From Taxillus chinensis (Eukaryota > Streptophyta > Magnoliopsida > Santalales > Loranthaceae), in contig CM042085.1 of assembly GCA_023512835.1 (NCBI GenBank), positions 7,106,062 to 7,170,061 of the forward strand: a stretch of DNA of 64,000 bases, given 5' to 3'. This document shows, one piece after another, positions 47,385 through 60,200 of the stretch. The notes below the pieces were generated by a model. It had not been told where the DNA came from. It saw nothing but the letters and a program-made list of their open reading frames with translations, and searched no databases. The translations under genes and the position numbers were made by a program. Numbering within the stretch: the stretch's first letter is position 1; each line of letters begins with the position of its first letter.

Positions 47385-48811
47385 GAGAAATTGGACACCG
47401 CTCCGGCCTGAATTTTCCACTACCCAAGACAGGTACCATCTTATTCGAGTTAGGGTTCCTCGTGTAATCATCATTCCTATTTGGTCTTCTTGCGATTCTT
47501 TTCCAAAGATAAAATGAATTCTGGGTGATGATTTTATTTCTTTTATTTTACTTTTTAAACTAGAGTGGCCTTGTTCACGAATCTACTACACCTCCAAGAT
47601 CCTCCATGGATTAGAGTTATAGATTTTATTTTATTTATCTGAAAATTGAGCCGCTCTACATTTTATTTTATTTTTTTTGCGTTCAGATAGTATTTATGGT
47701 TTTTGTTGCGCTATTTGTTGCCTTTGAATTATGAGTTCGATTGTCACTACAATTTCATTTCAATCCTGTTGCATAGTTTTTAGAGTCTGATCTGCTTCTG
47801 GGGTTCGACCACGTAGTTTGTCTGTACCATTACTTATTGTAATTTGTCTGTTTTTTATTTTTGCTGCTTTGTTTGTCTCTTTGAATGTTCTGTGTCCATG
47901 AAATTATGTTTGTTGACTTGATTTTGTGGTAGTGGCATGATGGTTTGGGCCTTAGGGACCTCTGAAGCAAGATTTCTTCTCTTTGATTCAGTACCAAATG
48001 TTTTCGTTGGGTCTTGTGTGTACATTTGCTTAAAAGTTGAAGCTATCTTACTCATAACTAAGTTACCCACTGTTCTTGTTACAGGGGACTTTGTTTCAGA
48101 GTAATGATTTTTATTCTTTTATTATTTGTTTTTCATATGTAGTTGAATGCTGCAGTTGTAATTTCCCCTGTTATTGTGCAGCTCCCACTACGACTGTTTT
48201 GGTTGGTCGGAATGGGACACTTGTAGAGATAGGAATAATGGTGGACGTCGGTGTGCCAGGCACCAGCATTGTCACTTAATTGTGACCTAGAAGTGAAGAT
48301 TGTATGTTGAAAATAAACACTTTGCACACGTACACGATAATGCTGCATGTACCCATCCACAGGACTCTTTCCTTAAGGACCCCTTCAGTAGCTGTACCCT
48401 CATGCAATGAGGGGTACTCAATAGTAGTCACCTTTTGAATTTTTATTGGTATGTAATCAGATCATTATAGCCTCTTTGATGTTGATCGTAAGAAGCCTGT
48501 TGTTATTATAAGGAAAAGAAGGCATATCATAAACTGAACGTTACTTCTTATCTCAGTCTTTTAGTCTGCAGACCATAATTTGTTGTTTGAATTTCCAGTT
48601 ACCTGCTGATTGGTGAGAAGAAGAATTGAAACTATCCCCGCACCGGCCACTAGATGTGAAACTATATAGTCAGTGTTGAATTAAGCATATATTGTGATAT
48701 CATTTCAAGGGATCAACCCTGTGATTTGTAAAGATACCCGGCTTGAGACTACATGCCTTAGCTATTTTTTTCAATGACTGTCTGAGTTTTTTTTTTTTCC
48801 TTTACATGCAG
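47385..48811 (+). other. probable 5' untranslated exon(s) and leader intron of the small membrane-protein gene
   Basis: About 47385-47436 (ggggcgagaaattggacacc to acccaagacag) ends at a good donor gtaccat and is GC-richer than its surroundings, as expected of a leader exon. The first coding exon begins at 48812 after tttacatgcag. A block at 48181-48300 between cag and gt-like sites could be an alternative leader exon. All of this is inferred from splice motifs only. Confidence 0.35.
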
Positions 48812-48819
48812 TGATCTTG

Positions 48820-49106
48820 ATGCCACGAGTGCGCAATGCTGCTCTGGTTACAGGGCTAGTTGCTTTTGCTGCTGCTGGGTTGGCATTTCCATTCTATATG
48901 GCGTAAGTAAATAGCATTTTCACTTGAAATGTAGCCCCTCCATTTTGGTTGGAACTTCAGAAATGCTTTTTTTCAGATCATCGAGGACGACGCCTGTGAT
49001 TAACTCATCAAAGGCATTGCCACCCCAAGCTACTTTTAGAGGGCCTTACATAAACACTGGGTCACGTGATGTTGGTCCCGACAATCAGACTTATTCAAAG
49101 AAATGA
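48820..49106 (+). CDS. 70-aa plant-conserved membrane protein, function unknown
   Basis: Two exons, 48820-48902 and 48977-49106 (213 bases, donor ATGGC/gtaagt, acceptor tttcag). The protein starts MPRVRNAALVTGLVAF. A hydrophobic segment (residues about 7-27, rich in Ala, Gly and Leu) is followed by a polar tail with ATFRGPYINTGSRDVGPDNQ and a basic C-terminus. I recognise the tail as that of a small protein widespread in land plants and annotated as uncharacterised. A single N-terminal membrane anchor with a soluble tail is likely; location is unknown. Its last exon is the left border of the 7-kb tandem duplication, so a truncated copy of it reappears at 56043. Confidence 0.7.
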
Positions 49107-50267
49107 TTTATTTATGACAGGAGCCTCATGGTGTAAGTCGCATACTCGTTTTATGTGCTGCTTGTATGAACTCAAGTTCCAAGTAAACTTCTGCTCCGTG
49201 AGATGAGACTTTCGGATTTTGGGAGTTTTTGTTTCTATGAAAGTGCATGATGGCGAGGAAAGTGATGGCCCTGGCAATTTGTATTGACACTTGATTCCTG
49301 AAGTAGACACACATTCAGTCTTTCTATTAATTTCTAGGATAATTAAGCCGGTTTAAAATTGTTATAATAGAAAAGTTGCTCCAATTGTGCTCCACTCTGA
49401 TGTTTCATGGAAACAATGTGAATAAGAGAGAAGGCAACATTCAGTTCAAGGTAATGTTTGTAAAAGCTTCTCTGGGAGGATGATAAGAAATTGCTATGCA
49501 AATTGTACTGTACTTGAGGTGGCAGAAGAGGTGATATTGAACTTGGACTCTGTAATTTTGTCAGCTGTTGCGTATAATTGTGTGAATGCTCAGTAAACTT
49601 TGTTGGGCTGAAAATAGCCTATCAAAGGCCAAAGCGAAGATCTCTAAGACGTTATCGGCCTCCTCACATGTATTATTAGGCCCCGAGGCTTAAATCAGCA
49701 CAAAATGTTTGTAGGCCTATTGATGATAGGAAGAAAAGGTGTTCTTCAACCTGGTACACATCCCAAATAGGTGTTCTAATTCTATTAGTAGATGATTTTA
49801 ATTTGTTTTGGGTTATTCAATCTAAGACTGATGTTTTAAACTAAAATTATTATTATTATTTTTAAAAATAAGGTTGAAGTGGAGTGATCAATGCATACTC
49901 AAACGACAAGCCCAACGCCGCCGCCGCCAAACCGCTGCCCCACTCCATTGGAACTTTTCCGGTAGCGTCAGATTTGGAAAAACCGCTCAATGTGTGACGT
50001 GTCTTGCTATCCCACCCAACTGACGATAACACCCCTCATCATTCCGCGCGAAAAGACGGCGAGCTCCTCTACGGGCCTGACGTGGCCGGTTTCGATTGGA
50101 CTGCCGTCTCCCAGCCAGGTTCACTGGCACAGACAGAGTCACAGTCTCACCGTCGTCCTCTCCCGCCCCTGGCTATGTCCTGGTCCATCAATGATGCTTT
50201 CAGGAACCCATTCCCAAACCCCAATCCCTCACGCAATCACTCTCTCTCTCTACGATCGTCTTCTTCG
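49107..50267 (+). other. spacer: 3' region of the 70-aa gene and PTC52 promoter
   Basis: Contains the 3' untranslated region of the small gene and the upstream region of the Rieske gene, with a GC-rich leader from about 49910. No other gene is supported. Confidence 0.5.
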
Positions 50268-53200
50268 ATGGCGCTTTCTCTCTCTACTGCAACTGCGTTT
50301 CCTACTCCAGTCAGCTCTCTTCTCCGCTTCCTTCCCTGCCCCGTCCCCAAACCCCTCACCATCGCCGCCACCGCAAGGAAGCGAAGCTTCTTCGTCTCCT
50401 CCGCTCTGCGGGTCGCTGCCCCGACGACTCATCCGTCGATTTCTGAAGGTTTCGACGCCATCGCTGATGATGAATCGAGCGGAGACGCTTTGTCCCTCAG
50501 ATTCGGGTGGCGAGACCACTGGTACCCAGTTTCCCTGATCGAGGACCTCGATCCTTCAGTCCCTACGCCGTTTCAGCTCCTCGGCCGTGATATCGTCATC
50601 TGGTTCGACCCTTCCCGCGCCCAGTGGGCCGCCTTCGACGACAAGTGCCCCCACCGCCTCGCCCCTCTCTCGGTTCGAGTTTGGATTCATTTTCTTTCTA
50701 TTTTTTTTCAATTTCTGGTACTGGGTTGAAGTGTTTAGTGCATTTGAACCCTGTTCGGACTTTGCTCTTTTTGTAGGAAGGACGGATCGATGAGGACGGG
50801 AATTTGCAGTGCTCGTACCATGGATGGTCGTTTGATGGATGTGGATCGTGCACCCGGATCCCTCAGGCTGCGCCTGAAGGTCCTGAAGCTCGCGCCATTC
50901 GGTCTCCCAGAGCTGGTGCTATCAAGCTGCCAACAGTGGTGTCTCAGGGATTACTCTTTGTTTGGCCGGACGAGAATAGTCGGGAGCGATCTCTGATCAC
51001 CAGGCCTCCCATGTTAGCTGTCCTTCTCAATTTATATTTGTAATTGCATCGATGATTTAGACCAATGACCATTACTTGTGCAATATATTAGGTGTGCAAG
51101 TTTAATTTCATAGCAGCATAGTGTGTCACCTAAAATGCTGTCCTAATATTAATGAACTTGTAATACTGGTAGCAAGACAGCATCGTTTTGGTCCCAAACT
51201 TCATCTGATTCTTTGAGGGTGACCTTAGCAACACATTCCTGTTTATTACATTATAATAAATGTTTCCTGTCTGGGCATGGCATATGCTAATGTATTAAGC
51301 ATCGCTCTGTAGAATCATAAGAATCATTAGCATATGCTCACTCTTTTAATGTAAGCGGGTTTGTTCATTTGCTAAATTGATTAGGCTTCCAGATGACTTT
51401 GACAAGCCTGAGTTCTCAATGGTGACGATTCAGCGTGATCTGTTTTACGGTTATGATACCCTTATGGAAAATGTCTCTGATCCATCCCACATTGATTTTG
51501 CACATCACAAGGTATGCAATTGTTAACCAGTAATTCATTATTTCCTGATCTTGAAATAGAGCTATGTTCCCGATTGCTTGTATTAGTTTGGCGTATTTGC
51601 ATGCTTTGACCAAATTGAAAGAGTTTGAAGTGCCACATTGAATTTAAAGCCTTTGCTGTGCCAAGTGCCCTCATTAAATTTTTTAGTAACTTCTGTTGTT
51701 TGAGGATGTTTCATTGAGGTGATTACTATGAAAGGTAGTGGAATGGTCATTAGTATTGGAATTTTTGGCCGGACAACTGCTTCAATTTCTTTCAAGTTAA
51801 AATGATCTTTTTTTCAAGTATAATATTGGGCATATATATGGCCTTTTTTGTCATTTTTACCTTGGTTACTCATGGAGTGTGAGAGGGTTGCCTTTCTTTC
51901 CCATTATATCATTTCTTTCAAATGTGACATGCCAGAAGGCATTGACATTAATCACTACGCTGGGCTAATCATTCTGCAGGTCACGGGGAGGAGGGATAGA
52001 GCAAAGCCTTTGCCATTTAAAATGGATTCTAGTGGCCTTTGGGGCTTTGCTGGATCAAATGATGGGAACCCAAAAATAAGTGCTAAATTTGTTGCACCAT
52101 GTTATTACATGAACAAGTATGCTCATTTGTACCATCTTGCTGGCAGCAGTTTGTGTTCACTGACAATGTATTGATTGGTAGATGTGATAGGTGCAGTTGA
52201 TTAAGTAAGGTAGAATCAGCATTATTCGACCAATTTTAGTTGTAGAGAATCCAAAGCCCCCCACAATGCTCTTATTGCAGTGATGGAAACATTGCAAGAT
52301 TATTATAAGTTTAATGCCTTACCTCTCATCTTCCTTAATGTTGCCAGCAGATTTAAGAAAGAAAGAAAAAGAAAGTCAACTACTAGACACTTAACTGCCT
52401 GTGTTTTTTTTTAATCCCTTGAATATCCTGATGAAGAGGTAGTTTAAGTGAAGTATATCTCCATTTATATGCTGTAGGTTAATAAGTGGTGGGAGATTTC
52501 ATTTTCTTAATAACGAGTGCTTAGATGTTTAGTGCATGTTATTTCTAGCCAAAATAACCCTGTACTTTATTTGTTCTTTTTTTTTCACAGAATAGAGATA
52601 GACGCCAAACTTCCTATAGTTGGTGATCAGAAGTGGATAATATGGATTTGCTCCTTCAATGTGCCAATGGCTCCGGGGAAGACCCGCTCAATTGTTTGTA
52701 GTGCCAGAAACTTCTTTCAGTTCACAATGCCAGGATCTGCCTGGTGGCAGGTAAGTTTTATTCAGCTAAGCAGTTTCAATAGACCTAAATGGAGGGCGAC
52801 AGAAGAGAATAGAAGCATTAAATTGGTAGATTATGAGAAAACTTTTCTTAATTGGTAGTAACCTAATTTCCAAATATCCATATCTCTTCTGTGGCTTAAA
52901 ATAAGGTTGGTAAATTATGTTGTTTGCCCCTATGGCCTTACTGCCTTGTGGTTGCTTCAGGTGGTCCCTAGGTGGCATGAACATTGGACCTCAAATAAGG
53001 TATATGATGGAGACATGATCGTCCTCCAGGGTCAAGAGAAGGTCTTCCTTTCAAAGTCAGTGGATGGTTCTGCCAATGTTAATGAGGAGTACACGAAGCT
53101 CACTTTTACACCAACGCAGGCAGATCGTTTTGTTTTGGCATTTCGGAATTGGCTGCGGGTGCATGGCAACAACCAACCCGATTGGTTTGGCATCAGCAAC

Positions 53201-53790
53201 CAACAGCCTCTGCCATCAACCATCCTATCCAAACGCCAGGTATGGAAAGTCATTCATTTCCATGTAAAGCAGACGAGAAAGTATTTCCTTGCCACACTGA
53301 AGTGTCTGAAATGCACAGAAGATGTGATTATTTTGGTCCTAAGAAATCCGTAGGAGATAAAAACACATGTTTGCCATTTGAGATGGATGGTAGCTGCAAA
53401 GGTTCAAGGTTTCTGTTTGTCCCCGCTGGGTTTGACGTTAAAAGCAATGTGAATCTATCATCACCACAATGGAGGGAAATATGAAAAGTTTTTCATACCA
53501 TTTTGTCTTAAGTTTTTTTTTTTTTTCCATTACAGATGCTGGATAGATATGAGCAGCATACTCTGAAATGCGCATCATGTAGAGAAGCATACACCACGTT
53601 CCAGGCACTGCAAAAGTTCCTCCTCGGTGCAGCTGCAGTGTGCTGCTCGACGGCGGGAATCCCTGCAGAGTTGCTGTTTCGGATCATTTTGGGGGGACTT
53701 GCGCTTGTGAGTTTTGCGCTGGCGTATGCCCTGTATGAATTACAGAAGAACTTTGTATTCGTTGATTATGTTCATGCCAAAATTGAATGA
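50268..53790 (+). CDS. PTC52: PTC52/ACD1-like Rieske oxygenase (chloroplast), copy A, intact
   Basis: Seven exons: 50268-50672, 50777-51012, 51385-51511, 51980-52116, 52591-52750, 52961-53239, 53536-53790 (1599 bases, 532 aa, all phases compatible). The start MALSLSTATAF gives a Ser/Ala-rich plastid transit peptide; longer in-frame starts exist upstream (50004, 50175) but read promoter-like sequence. The Rieske centre CPH...CSYH (CXHX17CX2H, residues 127-150) is split between exons 1 and 2. The mononuclear iron site is NVSDPSHIDFAH (243-254). A C-terminal CASC (460-463) redox motif and two membrane segments follow, as in the PAO/TIC55/PTC52 family. The closest fit is PTC52 (ACD1-like), a plastid inner-envelope protein; related enzymes oxygenate chlorophyll derivatives, and PTC52 is linked to protochlorophyllide. 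The substrate is inferred, not shown. Confidence 0.9.
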
Positions 53791-55165
53791 ATTAAAAACT
53801 ACTTTAGGTTGCAGAATCAATTCCAATTAATCCTTATTTTTAAAATTTTCGCCTTATCAACTATAGAAACTTACAGAAGCAATACACCTGTTATATCATG
53901 TAACGTAATATTACACCTACTTAATAGATGAGACAACACCCCCTTAAAAGCCAAAAATATATGTTCACATATGTATGGACTAATTGGGTGCTTAATTAAC
54001 TATAACACTGAGAGCTTGCTTCATTATCACTTCACGGTGCCATATTTGATCGTTTAAAATATGATTGTTGCAAACACTAAAATGAAACTTTGAACATTAC
54101 AACAAGCAAACCATTCTCTACATAATCTCAAGATATCAGTGTGATGCCGTTGAGAAATAAGTTTACGTCTTAATTCATAAAATACCATATATATATATAT
54201 ATATATATATATCAAATAATGTCTATGATATCTTATATTGCTATCGCTTTCATTTAAATCAATGATTGATCATTATTGTTTTTTATTTATGTTCAGCAGA
54301 TTTTTAAAGGATGTTGGGTAAGTTAATAGATATTTGATAGGTTTTTTATATTTTGAAAAAAAAAAATCATTCAACCAAGTCTAGTACATTTTTTCCTAAT
54401 ATTAAAATGTTTTTTAAATTGAGCAATTTGATAAAAATATTAGATTTTATTTCCACAAAAATTAAGTATTAATTTTTTTAAAGGGATGGATTTAAATTTA
54501 TTTCAAACTAATTATTCTAAATACCTACCATCTTAATTATTCAATTTTTTTGATTAAATAATATTATATATAGGTAAATTGTGTAAGTAATTCTCGCAAA
54601 CTCATCATTGATATTGATTTAATATTATTTTATGTACAAAATTTGAAAGAGTTCAATTATTTTATTTTATTTTATTTCATATTAATACAATAATATAAAA
54701 AGTGTTCATACCCGAATTTTATATATATATATATATATATTGGGAATTGGTTTTTAAAATTTTACGACACATATATTATATAAACAATACATGTCCTTTG
54801 CGCATGTTTTTTTTTTTTTTTTTTTTTTGATGTGATAATAAACATGTCCAATACAATAATAAATTTGATGTGATAATATTTTTTTAAGTCCTGACCAAAT
54901 TACGGATAAAATTTGACCAAATTAATGGTTAATAAAATATTAACACGTGCATGACAATACTTGTAATTTTTTTTTTGTGCATAAAATATTTTTCATATTA
55001 TTTATTCTTCGAAGGCTCAAAGTTATTATTATGAACAAAATTAAAGGAAAAAGTTCGGCGCACGAATATTCCCTATTTTCCCGCACATGTGACATTTATT
55101 TATTTATATTTATTATTATTATTTGGAAAAAAACACGCGAGCATTTATTTCATTCGTTGGCCCAA
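53791..55165. other. spacer between PTC52 copy A and H2B
   Basis: Very AT-rich, with TA microsatellites at 54187-54212 and 54720-54740 and a long T run near 54810-54828. No gene is seen. The same spacer recurs in copy B. Confidence 0.55.
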
Positions 55166-55336
55166 ATCCGCGCCCGCGAAACCTGAAATTTTAACGAAAT
55201 TCAAATCCCCCACTACGAAATTCGAATTATAAGACCCCATCGATCTGAGACGTCCGTTTAATCGCACGGTCCGTCCTCTCTATCCGCGCCGAACCAAACC
55301 AACCAATCAAATCGCAAGCTTCATACCCTACATATA
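55166..55336 (+). promoter_or_regulatory. histone H2B promoter elements
   Basis: Two ATCCGCG sites (55166-55172 and 55282-55288) match seven of eight bases of the reversed histone octamer CGCGGATC. A CCAAT box lies at 55303-55307 and a TATA-like tacatata at 55329-55336, about 80 bases before the start codon. Octamers of this kind direct S-phase expression of plant histone genes. Confidence 0.5.
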
Positions 55337-55414
55337 CCCAAGCAGGAACTAGACCAAACACGTACATTCCAATATTCAATCCCTCCCCCTCTCACTCTTA
55401 CACTCTGAACAACA

Positions 55415-55855
55415 ATGGCACCGAAGGCAGAGAAGAAGCCAGCGGAGAAGACACCGGCGACTGCAGTGGCGGCGGCGGAGAAGGCCCCGACGGAGAAGAA
55501 GACGAAGGCACCGGCGGAGAAAAAGGTGGGGAAGGACGGGTCGTTGTCGGAGAAGAAGAAGAAGCGGGCGAAGAAGAGCGTGGAGTCGTACAAGATGTAC
55601 ATCTTCAAGGTCCTGAAGCAGGTTCACCCGGACATCGGTGTCTCTGGAAAGGCCATGGGGATCATGAACAGCTTCATCAACGACATCTTTGAGAAGCTCG
55701 CTGGGGAGTCCTCTAAGCTCGCCAGGTACAACAAGAAGCCCACCATCACCTCCAGGGAGATCCAGACTGCTGTTCGGTTGGTCCTTCCGGGTGAGCTCGC
55801 CAAACATGCCGTGTCGGAGGGTACCAAGGCTGTCACCAAGTTCACCAGTGCTTAG
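55415..55855 (+). CDS. histone H2B, copy A, intact
   Basis: Intronless gene for 146 aa, the normal length for plant H2B. The N-terminal tail is rich in Lys, Ala and Glu ([13 protein letters not shown]). The histone fold follows: [57 protein letters not shown]. The protein ends with the family's AVTKFTSA, including the C-terminal lysine region that is monoubiquitinated in relatives. It packs DNA in the nucleosome with H2A. Codon use is GC-rich. The start is the first ATG after the promoter and gives the expected [12 protein letters not shown]. Confidence 0.97.
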   Translation: MAPKAEKKPAEKTPATAVAAAEKAPTEKKTKAPAEKKVGKDGSLSEKKKKRAKKSVESYKMYIFKVLKQVHPDIGVSGKAMGIMNSFINDIFEKLAGESSKLARYNKKPTITSREIQTAVRLVLPGELAKHAVSEGTKAVTKFTSA

Positions 55856-56042
55856 GTGTGTTTTTTTGTCTTAGAGATAAACCATAATCATAGTAATTAT
55901 TGGTTCTGTTGATTTCTAGCGTTCTCATGTCTTTTAGGTCGCTGGGTTCATGTAATTTGTTGCTCTATTTATTTGGGTGTTGGACTAATGAATTTCCGTT
56001 ACTAATGTTGTATGACAGAAGAATCCAATGTGGTCACCCTGG

Positions 56043-56119
56043 GCTACTTTTAGAGGGCCTTACATAAACACTGGGTCACGTGATGTTGGTCCAGACAATC
56101 GAACTTATTCAAGAAATGA
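56043..56119 (+). pseudogene. truncated last exon of the 70-aa protein gene, copy B
   Basis: Repeats the end of the CDS at 49030-49106 from gctacttttagaggg to the stop region, with a missing base near the end (ttcaagaaatga against ttcaaagaaatga) and two substitutions. It lacks exon 1 and the start of exon 2, so it cannot be expressed as the original protein. Confidence 0.85.
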
Positions 56120-57274
56120 TTTATTTATGACAGGGAGCCTCATGGTGTAAGTCGCATACTGTTTTTATGTGCTGTGAACTCAAGTTCCAAGTAAACTTCA
56201 TGCTCTAAGTGAGATGAGACTTTCGGATTTTTTGGAAAGTTTTTGTTTCTATGAAAGTGCATGATGGCGAGGAAAGTGATGGCCCTGGCAATTTGTATTG
56301 ACACTTGATTCCTGAAGTGACACACATTCAGTCTTTCTATTAATTTCTAGGATAATTAAGCCGGTTTAAAATTGTTATAATAGAAAAGTTGCTCCAATTG
56401 TCTCCACTCTGATGTTTCATGGAAAACATGAATAAGAGAGAAGGCAACATTCAGTTCAAGGTAATGTTTGTAAAAGCTTCTCTGGGAGGATGATAAGAAA
56501 TTTCAGCAAATTGTACCGTAATGGAGGTGGCAGAAGAGGTGATATTGAACTTGGACTCTGTAATTTTGTTCGCTGTTGCGTATAATTGTGTGAATGCTCA
56601 GTAAACTTTGTTGGGCTGAAAATAGCCTATCAAAGGCCAAAGCGAAGATCTCTAAGACGTTATCGGCCTCCTCACATGTATTATTATGCCCGAGGCTTAA
56701 ATCAGCACAAAATGTTTGTAGGCCTATTGATGATAGGAAGAAAAGGTGTTCTTCAACCTGGTACACATCCCAAATAGGTGTTCTAATTCTATTAGTAGAT
56801 GATTTTAATTTGTTTTGGGTTATTCAATCTAAGACTGATGTTTCAAAACTAAAATTATTATTATTATTTTTAAAAATAAGGTTGAAGTGGAGTGATCAAT
56901 GCTACTCAAACGACAAGCCCAACGCCGCCGCCGCCAAACCGCTGCCCCACTCCATTGGAACTTTTCCGGTAGCGTCAGATTTGGAAAAACCGCTCAATGT
57001 GTGACGTGTCTTGCTATCCCACCCAACTGACGATAACACCCCTCATCATTCCGCGCGAAAAGACGGCGAGCTCCTCTACGGGCCTGACGTGGCCGGTTTC
57101 GATTGGACCGTCGTCTCCCAGCCAGGTTCACTGGCACAGACAGAGTCACAGTCTCACCGTCGTCCTCTCCCGCCCCTGGCTATGTCCTGGTCCATCAATG
57201 ATGCTTTCAGGAACCCATTCCCAAACCCCAATCCCTCACGCAATCACTCTCTCTCTCTACGATCGTCTTCTTCG
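56120..57274. other. spacer in copy B, upstream of the PTC52 pseudogene
   Basis: Near-copy of 49107-50267, with indels and few substitutions. No additional feature. Confidence 0.6.
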
Positions 57275-60200
57275 ATGGCGCTTTCTCTCTCTACTGCAAC
57301 TGCGTTCCTACTCCAGTCAGCTCTCTTCTCCGCTTCCTTCCCCGCCCCGTCCCCAAACCCCTCACCATCGCCGCCACCGCAAGGAGCTGAAGCTTCTTCG
57401 TCTCCTCCGCTCTGCGGGACGACTCATCCGTCGATTTCTGAAGGTTTCGACGCCATCGCTGATGATGAATCGAGCGGAGACGCTTTGTCCCTCGGATTCG
57501 GGTGGCGAGACCACTGGTACCCAGTTTCCCTGATCGAGGACCTCGATCCTTCAGTCCCTACGCCGTTCCAGCTCTCGGCCGTGATATCGTCATCTGGTTC
57601 GACCCTTCCCGCGCCCAGTGGGCCGCCTCGACGACAAGTGCCCCCACCGCCTCGCCCCTCTCTCGGTTCGAGTTTGGATTCATTTTCTTTCTATTTTTTC
57701 AATTTCTGGTACTGGGTTGAAGTGTTTAGTGCATTTGAACCCTGTTCGGACTTTGCTCTTTTTGTAGGAAGGACGGATCGATGAGGACGGGAATTTGCAG
57801 TGCTCGTACCATGGATGGTCGTTTGATGGATGTGGATCGTGCACCCGGATCCCTCGGCTGCGCCTGAAGGTCCTGAAGCTCGCGCCATTCGGTCTCCCAG
57901 AGCTGGTGCTATCAAGCTGCCAACAGTGGTGTCTCAGGGATTACTCTTTGTTTGGCCGGACGAGAATAGTCGGGAGCGATCTCGATCACCAGGCCTCCCA
58001 TGTTAGCTGTCCTTCTCAATTTATATTTGTAATTGCATCGATGATTTAGACCAATGACCATTACTTGTGCAATATATTAGGCGTGCAAGTTTAATTTCAT
58101 AGCAGCATAGTGTGTCACCTAAAATGCTGTCTAATATTAATGAACTTGTAATACTGGTAGCAAGACAGCATCGTTTTGTCCCAAACTTCATCTGATTCTT
58201 TGAGGGTGACCTTAGCAACACATTCCTGTTTATTACATTATAATAAATGTTTCTTGTCTGGGCATGGCATATGCTAATGTATTAAGCATCGCTCTGTAGA
58301 ATCATAAGAATCATTAGCATATGCTCACTCTTTTAATGTAAGCGGGTTTGTTCATTTGCTAAATTGATTAGGCTTCCAGATGACTTTGACAAGCCTGAGT
58401 TCTCAATGGTGACGATTCAGCGTGATCTGTTTTACGGTTATGATACCCTTATGGAAAATGTCTCTGATCCATCCCACATTGATTTTGCACATCAAGGTAT
58501 GCAATTGTTAACCAGTAATTCATTATTTCCCGATCTTGAAATAGAGCTATGTTCCCGATTGCTTGTATTAGTTTGGCATATTTGCATGCTTTGACCAAAT
58601 TGAAAGAGTTTGAAGTGCCACATTGAATTTAAAGCCTTTGCTGTGCCAAGTGCCCTCATTAAATTTTTAGTAACTTCTGTTGTTTGAGGATGTTTCATTG
58701 AGGTGATTACTATGAAAGGTAGTGGAATGGTCATTAGTATTGGAATTTTTGGCCGGACAACTGCTTCAATTGCTTTCAAGTTAAAATGATCTTTTTTTTC
58801 AAGTATAATATTGGGCATATATAGGCCTTTTTTGTCATTTTTACCTTGGTTACTCATGGAGTGTGAGAGGGTTGCCTTTCTTTCCCATTATATCATTTCT
58901 TTCAAATGTGACATGCCAGAAGGCATTGACATTAATCACTACGCTGGGCTAATCATTCTGCAGGTCACGGGGGGAGGGATAGAGCAAAGCCTTTGCCATT
59001 TAAAATGGATTCTAGTGGCCTTTGGGGCTTTGCTGGATCAAATGATGGGAACCCAAAAATAAGTGCTAAATTTGTTGCACCATGTTATTACATGAACAAG
59101 TATGCTCATTTGTACCATCTTGCTGGCAGCAGTTTGTGTTCACTGACAATGTATTGATTGGTAGATGTGATAGGTGCAGTTGATTAAGTAAGGTAGAATC
59201 AGCATTATTCGACCAATTTTAGTTGTAGAGAATCCAAAGCCCCCACAATGCTCTTATTGCAGTGATGGAAACATTGCAAGATTATTATAAGTTTAATGCC
59301 TTACCTCTCATCTTCCTTAATGTTGCCAGCAGATTTAAGAAAGAAAGAAAAAATAAAGTCAACTACTAGACACTTAACTGCCTGTTTTTTTTAATCCCTT
59401 GAATATCCTGATGAAGAGGTAGTTTAAGTGAAGTATATCTCCATTTATATGCTGTAGGTTAATAAGTGGTGGGAGATTTCATTTTCTTAATAACGAGTGC
59501 TTAGATGTTTAGTGCATGTTATTTCTAGCCAAAATAACCCTGTACTTTATTTGTTCTTTTTTTTTTCACAGAATAGAGATAGACGCCAAACTTCCTATAG
59601 TTGGTGATCAGAAGTGGATAATATGGATTTGCTCCTTCAATGTGCCAATGGCTCCGGGGAAGACCCGCTCAATTGTTTGTAGTGCCAGAAACTTCTTTCA
59701 GTTCACAATGCCAGGATCTGCCTGGTGGCAGGTAAGTTTTATTCAGCTAAGCAGTTTCAATAGACCTAAATGGAGGGCGACAGAAGAGAAATAGAAGCAT
59801 TAAATTGGTAGATTATGAGAAAACTTTTCTTAATTGGTAGTAACCTAATTTCCAAATATCCATCTCTTCTGTGGCTTAAAATAAGGTTGGTAAATTATGT
59901 TGTTTGCCCCTATGGCCTTACTGCCTTGTGGTTAGTTCAGGTGGTCCCTAGGTGGCATGAACATTGGACCTCAAATAAGGTATATGATGGAGACATGATC
60001 GTCCTCCAGGGTCAAGAGAAGGTCTTCCTTTCAAAGTCAGTGGATGGTTCTGCCAATGTTAATGAGGAGTACACGAAGCTCACTTTTACACCAACGCAGG
60101 CAGATCGTTTTGTTTGGCATTTCGGAATTGGCTGCGGGTGCATGGAACAACCAACCCGATTGGTTTGGCATCAGCAACCAACAGCCTCTGCCATCAACCA

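Larger units (their letters stand above)
49022..56034 (+). repeat. tandem duplication, copy A
   Basis: A block of about 7.0 kb that is repeated directly at 56035-63008. The start lies in the last exon of the 70-aa protein gene (gctacttttagaggg at 49030 against 56043), and the end is aatgtggt at 56027-56034. It contains the intact PTC52-like gene and histone H2B. Offset between the copies is about 7013 at the left and 6974 at the right end. Confidence 0.93.

Noticed and set aside
50004..50267. Longer N-terminus for the PTC52-like protein from ATG 50004 or 50175
   Set aside because: The frame is open but the added residues are not transit-peptide-like and read through promoter and leader DNA. 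ATG 50268 has a better context and gives a typical plastid signal.
49990..50538. 182-aa Ser/Pro-rich plus-strand frame overlapping the PTC52 first exon
   Set aside because: Alternative frame of the Rieske exon; it contains none of the motifs and ends in low-complexity serine/proline sequence.
57502..57720. 72-aa frame in copy B as a possible new protein
   Set aside because: It is the frameshifted continuation of the duplicated Rieske exon 1.
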